Positions 1 through 5,902 of a stretch of 8,191 nucleotides of DNA are shown piece after piece. Below the pieces are notes generated by a model that was given only the letters and a program-made list of their open reading frames with translations, searched no databases and was not told the DNA's origin. The translations under genes were made by a program, and so were the position numbers. The stretch is taken from assembly GCA_903643055.1 (NCBI GenBank), contig CAHJWV010000573.1, positions 1 through 8,191 of the forward strand, written 5' to 3'. The first letter of the stretch is position 1; every line of letters begins with the position of its first letter. This DNA is from Burkholderiales bacterium (GTDB lineage Bacteria; Pseudomonadota; Gammaproteobacteria; Burkholderiales; Burkholderiaceae).

Positions 1-85
1 GTCCTACCGTCGAGGGGCTTGCCGCACCGGCCTGAAACCGAACAACAGCGCCGTGTTCGCGCCGTTCCTTCAGGCTTTGAGCTAG
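1..85 (+). CDS. 3' end of an upstream gene (partial, frame uncertain; possibly another minor prepilin of the msh cluster)
   Basis: The window opens inside something that must end before mshD. Frame 2 reads without interruption from base 2 to a TAG at 83-85 and ends ...FAPFLQALS, with about 78% G or C at third positions. Frame 3 also gives a plausible short tail (PTVEGLAAPA) stopping at a TGA at 33-35. The gap to mshD would be 36 bases in the first case and 86 in the second. In known MSHA loci the gene before mshD is usually mshC, a minor prepilin, so that is the contextual guess. No prepilin motif is visible in so short a piece, so the identity is inference only. Confidence 0.35.
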   Translation, partial: SYRRGACRTGLKPNNSAVFAPFLQALS

Positions 86-109
86 TGTTTACTCACCTAC
101 GATTTCCGC

Positions 110-114
110 AGGAG
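110..114 (+). promoter_or_regulatory. Shine-Dalgarno site of mshD
   Basis: AGGAG lies 7 bases before the ATG at 122. It is the clearest ribosome binding site in the pilin half of the window and settles the mshD start. No convincing sigma-70 promoter is visible just upstream: TTGAGC at 77 and TACGAT at 98 are only 15 bases apart. mshD is therefore probably transcribed from further upstream. Confidence 0.75.
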
Positions 115-121
115 AGCCCAC

Positions 122-697
122 ATGCCCACTGCGTTGTCACGTCCCTTCGCGTCAGCACGCCAGCACGGCCTGTCGCTGATCGAACTCGTGATTTTCATGG
201 TCGTCATCAGCGCTGCGCTGGCCGGCGTCTTGCGCATCTTTGTGCAGGCCACGACCGGCAGCGCCGATCCGCTGCTGCGCCGACAGGCGCTCGCCATTGC
301 CGAATCGCTGCTCGAAGAAGTGCAGCTGATGCCCTTCACCTATTGCGACCCGGACGACGCCAACGTCGCCACCGCCACCAGCACCGCCGATTGCGCCAGC
401 AGCGCCGAGGCCCTCGGCCCCGAAAGCAGCGAAAACCGCTTTGCGACGCCGCAGTTCGACAACGTCAACGATTACCACGGCTATGCGATGACCGGCATCG
501 TCGACATCACGAACACCGCCGTGGCCGGGCTGTCCGGCTACAGCGCCAGCGTCAGCATCGCGCCGGCCGCGCTCAACACGATCACCGCCGGCAGTGGCGA
601 CGCGCTGCGCATCACCGTCACCGTGATCGCGCCCAGCGGCCTGAGCCTTTCGTTGGACGGCTATCGCAGCCGGCATGCGCCCAATGCTGGAAATTAG
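122..697 (+). CDS. mshD: MSHA minor prepilin MshD
   Basis: This 191-residue type IV prepilin-like protein is expected to be cut by prepilin peptidase at the inner membrane and added to the MSHA pilus as a minor subunit. The leader is residues 1-16 (MPTALSRPFASARQHG), cut at G16/L17. It is followed by LSLIELV with the conserved Glu at position 5 of the mature protein (E21) and a hydrophobic helix to about residue 40. After the helix comes a stretch typical of MshD: DPLLRRQALAIAESLLEEVQ, then YCDPDD and a second Cys at TADC, a likely disulfide pair. The C-terminus (LDGYRSRHAPNAGN) also looks like the family. The start is fixed by an AGGAG seven bases upstream. The stop at 695-697 is only five bases before the first copy of the tandem repeat, which therefore appears not to have damaged the gene. 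Family assignment is by motif recognition. Confidence 0.87.
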   Translation: MPTALSRPFASARQHGLSLIELVIFMVVISAALAGVLRIFVQATTGSADPLLRRQALAIAESLLEEVQLMPFTYCDPDDANVATATSTADCASSAEALGPESSENRFATPQFDNVNDYHGYAMTGIVDITNTAVAGLSGYSASVSIAPAALNTITAGSGDALRITVTVIAPSGLSLSLDGYRSRHAPNAGN

Positions 698-702
698 ATT
701 GG

Positions 703-980
703 GCCCCAAGGTCACTGCTTCGCAGTGCCCGTCCCCCAAGGGGAGCGAAGAAGCTTGGGGCGGCCCGGCGCTTTCTTCCTTGAGCCCCAAGGTCATTGCA
801 TCGCAGTGCCCGTCCCCCAAGGGGAGCAAGAAAGCTTGGGGCGGCCCGGCGCTTTCTTTTTCTTCTTTCGGCCCCAAGGTCACTGCTTCGCAGTGCCCGT
901 CCCCCAAGGGGAGCGAAGAAGCTTGGGGCAGCTCGGCGCTTCTTGCTGTCAGCCCCAAGGTCATGGCTTCGAGCTGTCCC
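703..980 (+). repeat. Tandem palindromic repeat array between mshD and mshO (3 full copies plus a degenerate 4th)
   Basis: Units begin at 703, 784 and 871 with the same GCCCCAAGGTCA and are 81, 87 and 81 bp long. A fourth, degenerate copy starts at 952 and runs into the mshO coding start. The first 59 bases of units 1 and 3 are identical. Each unit contains hairpin A (CACTGC-TTC-GCAGTG; 713-727 in unit 1, with one G.U pair in unit 2), hairpin B (TCCCC-CAA-GGGGA; 732-744), and an 8-bp complementary pair, GCCCCAAG with CTTGGGGC (703-710 / 754-761), enclosing both. A third hairpin C straddles the unit's 3' part (747-778 in unit 1). All unit lengths are multiples of three, so the frame leading into mshO never closes. 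Similar GC-rich palindromic repeats are, from memory, abundant between genes in Burkholderiales. No copy is seen elsewhere in this window. Confidence 0.9.
828..869 (+). terminator. Terminator-like hairpin with pyrimidine tract in repeat unit 2 (weak)
   Basis: AAGAAAGC at 828-835 pairs perfectly with GCTTTCTT at 851-858 around a 15-base interior that can add GGG/CCC pairs. The 3' arm runs into a pyrimidine-rich stretch (853-869, mostly T). This resembles an intrinsic terminator or attenuator. However, the T-run is interrupted by C, part of it belongs to the stem, and five or more operon genes lie downstream. At most it would reduce read-through into mshO and beyond. Confidence 0.22.
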
Positions 981-1814
981 GCGGCTCGCCGCAGCCGGGG
1001 CTTCACGCTGGTGGAGGCGGTGATCGTGATCGTGATCACCGGCATCTTGATGAGCATCGTGGCGCGGTTTGTGGTTGCGCCGGTGCAGGCTTATCTGGCG
1101 ACGGTGGCGCGGGCGTCGATGGTGGATACGGCCGATACGGCCTTGCGGCGCATCGGGCGCGACCTGCGCATTGCGCTGCCGAACAGCACACGGGTCAGCG
1201 GTTCGGGGCTGGCGCTCGAGTTGATTCCTACCACCGGTGGAGCGCGTTATGTCACCGAAGGCTCGGGCCGGCTCGATTTCGGCACCATCGACACCAGTTT
1301 CGACCTGATCGGCCCGGCACTCACGCTGACCGCGTCGCAGCAGCTGGTGTTCTACAACCTCGGCACCGGCATCACCGGCTCCGACGCCTATGCCGCCAAC
1401 AGCAGTGCCGTCGAACAGGCGAATTCGAACCGGCGCAGCGCCACCAACGGCGCCGGCACGGCCACCACCCTCACCCTCAGCTCGGCCGCCGGCCTGCCGG
1501 TGGGCGACTTCGCGCCGCCTTACCGCGTGCAGGCGGTCGGCACGCCTATCACCTACCGCTGCGACCTGAGCGCCGGCACCTTGACGCGCTACCAGGGCTA
1601 CGGCTTCGTTGCGACCCAGCCCGACCCGCCGTCGGGCGGCACCAGCGCGCTGTTGGCCAACGGCGTGACCGACTGCCGATTCAGCTACGACGCTGTCGCC
1701 ATTGCTGCGCGCGCCGCACTGGTCAACCTGCAACTCACGCTGACAGCCACCACCTCGGCCGGCAGCGAAAGCATCTCGCTCCACCATGCGATCCACGTCG
1801 ATAACCTACCTTGA
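963..1814 (+). CDS. mshO: MSHA minor prepilin MshO
   Basis: This is a type IV prepilin-like minor subunit. With the ATG at 963 it is 283 residues long with a 13-residue leader (MASSCPAARRSRG) rich in Arg. It is cut at G13/F14 before FTLVEAVIVIVITGIL, keeping the conserved Glu (E18) and the N-terminal membrane helix. Further features fitting MshO are TALRRIGRDLRIALPNS just after the helix, the GSGRLDF segment, the TYRCDLSAGTLTRYQGYGF segment and a second Cys at TDCRFSY, a probable disulfide. The frame is open upstream to an ATG at 675 that overlaps the end of mshD; this alternative gives 379 residues and a 109-residue leader encoded by the tandem repeat. I prefer 963 because a long leader would be unusual. 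However, no good ribosome site precedes 963: AAGG is only two bases away. The start is therefore uncertain while the product is not. Confidence 0.85.
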   Translation: MASSCPAARRSRGFTLVEAVIVIVITGILMSIVARFVVAPVQAYLATVARASMVDTADTALRRIGRDLRIALPNSTRVSGSGLALELIPTTGGARYVTEGSGRLDFGTIDTSFDLIGPALTLTASQQLVFYNLGTGITGSDAYAANSSAVEQANSNRRSATNGAGTATTLTLSSAAGLPVGDFAPPYRVQAVGTPITYRCDLSAGTLTRYQGYGFVATQPDPPSGGTSALLANGVTDCRFSYDAVAIAARAALVNLQLTLTATTSAGSESISLHHAIHVDNLP

Positions 1815-1815
1815 C

Positions 1816-2343
1816 ATGCACGCGCACTGTGCTGCCAGCCACGCACCGGTGCGCTGGCGCACGTACCCGACTGTTCGGACCGATCGGGCCCGGTTCGACA
1901 TGGCCGGCTTCACGATGATCTCGCTGATCTTCATCCTCGTGGTGCTGGCCGCGCTCGGCACGGCGCTGGCGTCGATCAGCATGCGCCAGCAGCTCGGTTC
2001 GGCCGCGGAGGTGGATGCCGCCCGGGCTTATCAAAGCGCACGCGCCGGGCTCGAATGGGCGGCGTTTCAGGTGCTACGCAACCCGCTGCCGCCGGCCGCC
2101 GCGCCGGCCTGTTTCTCGACCACCAGCTTCAGCCCGGCCGGCGGTCTGGCCAATATCACCGTCACCGTGAGCTGCACCCGCACGCCGTCGTCCGGCACGG
2201 TCAGCGATGGCGCCAACACCCTCGCCTTCTATCAACTGATGGCCAATGCCTGCAACGCGCCGACCAGCGGCGCCTGCCCGAACACCGGCAGCCTGCAACC
2301 GAGCTATGTGGAGCGCCAGCTCAGCTGGACGGTCAGCCGATGA
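1816..2343 (+). CDS. mshP: MSHA minor prepilin MshP
   Basis: This prepilin-like protein of about 175 residues follows mshO directly: the mshO TGA and this ATG are separated by one base (TGACATG), which suggests coupled translation. The membrane segment is GFTMISLIFILVVLAALGT, followed by SMRQQLGSAAEVDAARAYQ and ARAGLEWAAFQVL, a pattern typical of MshP and GspK/PilX-like minor pilins. The conserved Glu at mature position 5 is absent (Ser instead), as is common in MshP. Other in-frame starts are ATG 1786, overlapping mshO by 29 bases, and ATG 1900, which would leave only MAG before the cut site and no basic residues. None has a clear ribosome site. The start at 1816 gives a 31-residue leader with Arg residues near the cut site. 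Two Cys pairs lie in the globular part. The stop overlaps mshQ as ATGA. Confidence 0.82.
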   Translation: MHAHCAASHAPVRWRTYPTVRTDRARFDMAGFTMISLIFILVVLAALGTALASISMRQQLGSAAEVDAARAYQSARAGLEWAAFQVLRNPLPPAAAPACFSTTSFSPAGGLANITVTVSCTRTPSSGTVSDGANTLAFYQLMANACNAPTSGACPNTGSLQPSYVERQLSWTVSR

Positions 2344-5300
2344 AGCGCGCCTCGCATCACCTGTTGTGCCTGTTCATCGCGGCCATGGCGCTGGCTTTGT
2401 TCATCGCGCCTGCGGCCCATGCCGGCGAGTCACGCGGCGTGCGCGCCGAGTACTTCAACTGGAGCGGCTCGCCGGTGTTTCCAGCCACCGCGGCGGCCGT
2501 CGACCGGGTCGAGAACAACATCAGCGTTTACTCGTCCACCGCCAGCCCGGCGCCCGGTGTCGGCCCCGACAATTACATGGTTCGCTACACCGGCTACCTG
2601 CTGATCCCGACGACAGGCGCCTACACCTTCCAGGTCGAGACCGACGACGGCTCGCGTCTGTACATCGACTGCGACCGCGACGGCAGCTTCTCGGCCTCCG
2701 AGCTGTTGATCGACAAATGGTTTGACCAGAGCTACACCGCCTACACCGCGTCATGCCCTTCGAACCTGAGCGGCGGGCAGCGCTACGCCTTTCGCTACGA
2801 GTTCTATGACCGCGGCGCCGAGGCCACGAGCCGGCTCAGCTGGACTGGCCCCTCGCCGCTGACCAGCACGATGACGGTCATTCCACTGGGTACCAGCTCC
2901 CAGGGCCTGTACAGCGGTGTCTATGAATCGACGCCGCCGACGATGGTCTCGAGCGCCATTCCGTGCGGTGCCAACACGCTGGTGTACGTCAGCTTCTCCG
3001 AATCGCTGGACCTGGCTACCGCCCAGACCGCATCGAACTACACGCTGCCAGGCGGGCGCACCGTCACCGCGGCCAGCCTGCTCTCCGACCGGCTGACCAT
3101 GGCCCTGACGGTGTCGCCGGCGCTCACCGCCAACACCACGCTGACCGTCAACAACGTGCAAGACAACTCCGGCAACACGATCGCGGCCAACAGCAGCTTG
3201 AACATCCCCTACCAGGCGGCCTCCGTGGCAGCCGGCGTGCTCGGCTACTACTTCGATCAGAACGCCACCAACGGCGCTTACCTGACCGGTAATGCCGCCG
3301 CGCGCATCGACAGCACCATCAACTTCGACTGGGCCAGCGGCACGCCGGGCGTCACCGGCATCGGCGTCGATGACTTCTCGGTGCGATGGACCGGGCTGGT
3401 GCTGATCTCGGCCAGCGGCAGCTATGTGTTCCGCACCCGCTCGGACGACGGCGTGCGCCTGTACCTGAACGGCGCGCAGGTCGTCAACAACTGGACCAAC
3501 CATGCTGCCGCGTATGACAACACGGTGGCACTGACATTGAGCGCCGGCAGTTACGTGCCGATGATGATCGACTACTACGAAAGCGGCGGCAACGCGGTGA
3601 TCGGGCTCGAGTGGCAAACGCCCAGCAGCAGCTTCGTCGCGGTGCCTGCGGCCCAGCTCTTTCATTGCACCAGCCCGACACTGGCGAGCTTCGCCATCGC
3701 CGCGGCCAGCGGCACCACCTCGACCTGCGCCCCGAAGGATGTGACCGTCACCGCCCGCGACAACTCGGGCAACACGCTGACCACCTACACCGGCACGGTG
3801 ACCTTGACCACCTCGAATGCACGTGGCGACTGGACGGCCGGCAGCTTGCCGGCACCGGCCGGCGTGCTGAACAACGGCACCACCAACGATGGCGCAGCAA
3901 GCTACGCCTTCAGTGCCGCCGACAACGGCGTCGTCAAGCTGCGCCTGGCGCAAACGCTGGCGCAGAACGTCATCGTCACCGCGAACGACAGCACCGTGAT
4001 CGGCACCTCGACCAACTCGTTGGCCATCGCTTTTCGCGACAACGCTTTTGTGTTCAGCGAAGACGCCTCAAACCAGATCGTCGGCAGCGACATCGCGGTG
4101 GCCGGCCGGCCGCACGACTACACCGTGACGCTGATCAAGAAAGACCCGAGCACCGGCAGTTGCGGTGTCGCGACCGACTTCACCGGCAGCCGTGCGATGA
4201 AGATGTGGCGCACCGACACCAGCGGCAGCTGGACAGCGCCGAGCGTCGTGTCACCCGTGCTGACGCTGCCCGGCTCGCAATCCAGCGCGAACAACATCAC
4301 GCTGAACTTCGCAAGCGGCATCGCCAGCTTCAACCTGGCCACCACCAACATCGGGCGTTATGCGCTGAACCTGGCCGACACCTCGCTGTCGTATGCAGCC
4401 CTCACGATCAGCGGCACCAGCAATGTGCTGACGGTGCGGCCATTTGCAATCGTCATCCAGAACATCAAGCAAGGCAGCACGCTGAACACCGGCGGCTCGC
4501 TCGCCACCGACACTGTGTTCACGAAAGCAGGCGTCGGCTTCTCGGCCACGATGGGCGCCTACCAATGGACCGCGGCCATGACCAGCAATGGCACCGATGC
4601 CGACAACGATGGCGTGCCCGACGCCGGCGCCACCTTGGCCAACACCGTCGCCGGCGGCCTCGCCAGCGGCTTCAATTCGACCCTCACGCTGTCGCCGCTG
4701 GCGGGCAGCCAAACGCCGGCCACCGGCGTGCTCGGTACGCTGAACAACGGCGTTAACTCCAGCTACAGCGGCGGCAGCGCGACGCTGAACAGCCTGCTCC
4801 AGTACACCGAGGTCGGCAGCTTCGCGCTCAACACCATCGGTGTCGTGACCAATTTCATCAGCAGCGGGCTGAACCTGAATGCCTTTGTCTTCAATTCGGC
4901 CGGCGCCCAGGCCAATCGCATCGGCCGCTTCACGCCGGCGAACTTCACGCTCAGCAACGGCAGCGTACTGAACCGCGCCAACGCCAGCTGCTCGCCCGCC
5001 TCGGCCTTCACTTACCTCAGCGAAAACTTCCAGCTCACCTTCACCTTGACCGCGAAGAACGCGCTCGGCGCCACCACCGCCAACTACGCCGGCAGCTTCG
5101 CGAAGCTCGATCCGAACACCGCAGCGAACTGGCAGCTGGCCGGCATCGGCGGCACGACCCCCTTCAAAAGCAGCGGCACCGCGCGGCTTTCCGTGGGCAC
5201 CTCCAGCGGCAGCTGGAGCAACGGCGTGGCCACCGATGTCACGCTGAGCGCCGGCGCGCTGCGCGCCACCACGCCCGACGGCCCTTTCGCCACCGCGGCC

Positions 5301-5900
5301 TTCGGCATCGCCCCTGCCGACAGCGACGGCATACTGATGAGCAGTTATGACATCGATACCGACGTGCCGACCAACGGCAACGACCACACCAGCGTGGCGA
5401 CCGTGCCACTGCGCTTCGGACGCCTGCGGCTGACCAACGGCATGGGCTCACCCAACAGCCCGCTCGGCCTGCCCGTCGCCGCGCACTACTGGAACGGCAA
5501 TGCCTTCGCCGACAACACCCTCGACAGCTGCACGGTGATTCCCACCGCTGCGGTCAACTTCGGCAATTACCGCAAGACGATGACGCCGGCCGACACCGCG
5601 GTGTCGGCCGGCTCGCTGACGTTGGCCAGCGGCCGCGCCACCCTGACGCTGGCCAAGCCGATTGCCGGCCATACCGGCACCTTCGACCTGGCGCTGAGCC
5701 TGGGGGCTGCGGCGACCGATGCGTCTTGCCTGCAAAGCTGGACACCCGGCACCGGCGACGCCGCCACCGTCGGCGCAAACCTCAGCTATTTGCGCAGCGC
5801 CTGGTGCAGCAGCACCTATGACAAAGACCCTTCGGCACGCGCGTCGTTCGGCCTGTATCGCGGCTCCGACAACCTGATCTACCAGCGCGAGAACTACTGA
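2340..5900 (+). CDS. mshQ: MshQ-like secreted protein with two PA14 domains (DUF6701 family), pilus-associated adhesin candidate
   Basis: This 1186-residue exported protein starts in an ATGA overlap with mshP. A Sec signal peptide (MKRASHHLLCLFIAAMALAL then FIAPAAHA) is probably cut after A28. The domains I recognise in order are PA14 (about 33-190, with TDDGSRLYI at 101-109), an SbsA/Big_5-like Ig domain (about 196-295, ending VNNVQDNSGNTIAANS), a second PA14 (about 297-440, with RSDDGVRLYLNG near 367), and a DUF6701-like region (about 443-1186) ending with the typical PLRFGRLRLTNGMGS, HYWNGNAF and LDSC segments. PA14 modules commonly bind glycans through a Ca2+-binding Asp-Asp motif, which both copies keep. 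The mature protein has ten cysteines. Two possible extra calcium motifs are an EF-hand-like loop at 110-121 and DADNDGVPD at 753-761. The position after the minor pilins suggests a surface or pilus-tip protein. That role is inference. Confidence 0.85.
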   Translation: MKRASHHLLCLFIAAMALALFIAPAAHAGESRGVRAEYFNWSGSPVFPATAAAVDRVENNISVYSSTASPAPGVGPDNYMVRYTGYLLIPTTGAYTFQVETDDGSRLYIDCDRDGSFSASELLIDKWFDQSYTAYTASCPSNLSGGQRYAFRYEFYDRGAEATSRLSWTGPSPLTSTMTVIPLGTSSQGLYSGVYESTPPTMVSSAIPCGANTLVYVSFSESLDLATAQTASNYTLPGGRTVTAASLLSDRLTMALTVSPALTANTTLTVNNVQDNSGNTIAANSSLNIPYQAASVAAGVLGYYFDQNATNGAYLTGNAAARIDSTINFDWASGTPGVTGIGVDDFSVRWTGLVLISASGSYVFRTRSDDGVRLYLNGAQVVNNWTNHAAAYDNTVALTLSAGSYVPMMIDYYESGGNAVIGLEWQTPSSSFVAVPAAQLFHCTSPTLASFAIAAASGTTSTCAPKDVTVTARDNSGNTLTTYTGTVTLTTSNARGDWTAGSLPAPAGVLNNGTTNDGAASYAFSAADNGVVKLRLAQTLAQNVIVTANDSTVIGTSTNSLAIAFRDNAFVFSEDASNQIVGSDIAVAGRPHDYTVTLIKKDPSTGSCGVATDFTGSRAMKMWRTDTSGSWTAPSVVSPVLTLPGSQSSANNITLNFASGIASFNLATTNIGRYALNLADTSLSYAALTISGTSNVLTVRPFAIVIQNIKQGSTLNTGGSLATDTVFTKAGVGFSATMGAYQWTAAMTSNGTDADNDGVPDAGATLANTVAGGLASGFNSTLTLSPLAGSQTPATGVLGTLNNGVNSSYSGGSATLNSLLQYTEVGSFALNTIGVVTNFISSGLNLNAFVFNSAGAQANRIGRFTPANFTLSNGSVLNRANASCSPASAFTYLSENFQLTFTLTAKNALGATTANYAGSFAKLDPNTAANWQLAGIGGTTPFKSSGTARLSVGTSSGSWSNGVATDVTLSAGALRATTPDGPFATAAFGIAPADSDGILMSSYDIDTDVPTNGNDHTSVATVPLRFGRLRLTNGMGSPNSPLGLPVAAHYWNGNAFADNTLDSCTVIPTAAVNFGNYRKTMTPADTAVSAGSLTLASGRATLTLAKPIAGHTGTFDLALSLGAAATDASCLQSWTPGTGDAATVGANLSYLRSAWCSSTYDKDPSARASFGLYRGSDNLIYQRENY

Positions 5901-5902
5901 CG

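Noticed and set aside
77..103. Sigma-70-like promoter before mshD (TTGAGC ... TACGAT)
   Set aside because: The spacing of 15 bases is too short and both boxes are weak matches. The operon context makes a promoter unnecessary here.
703..980. CRISPR array
   Set aside because: The whole unit is repeated, including the intervening bases. There are no unique spacers of even length, and no cas genes are nearby.
1020..1037. Three tandem GTGATC hexamers, a possible phase-variation tract
   Set aside because: They encode VIVIVI in the conserved prepilin membrane helix of MshO. Hexamer changes would stay in frame, and three units are too few to suggest slippage.
152..1796. Long minus-strand open frames opposite mshD and mshO (301 and 392 codons)
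   Set aside because: They are frame shadows of high-GC coding sequence. Their proteins are Arg/Gly/Ala-rich with no domain or membrane signature, and the opposite strand carries recognised prepilins.
2751..3953. 400-codon minus-strand open frame opposite mshQ
   Set aside because: The composition is an Arg/Gly/Val/His-rich antisense shadow. The + strand encodes PA14 and Ig domains throughout. The 378- and 438-codon frames opposite 4251-5387 and 6032-7348 are rejected for the same reason.
3611..4756. 381-codon + strand frame inside mshQ
   Set aside because: It is an out-of-frame reading rich in Arg, Gln and His. The mshQ frame gives coherent beta-rich domains across the same bases.
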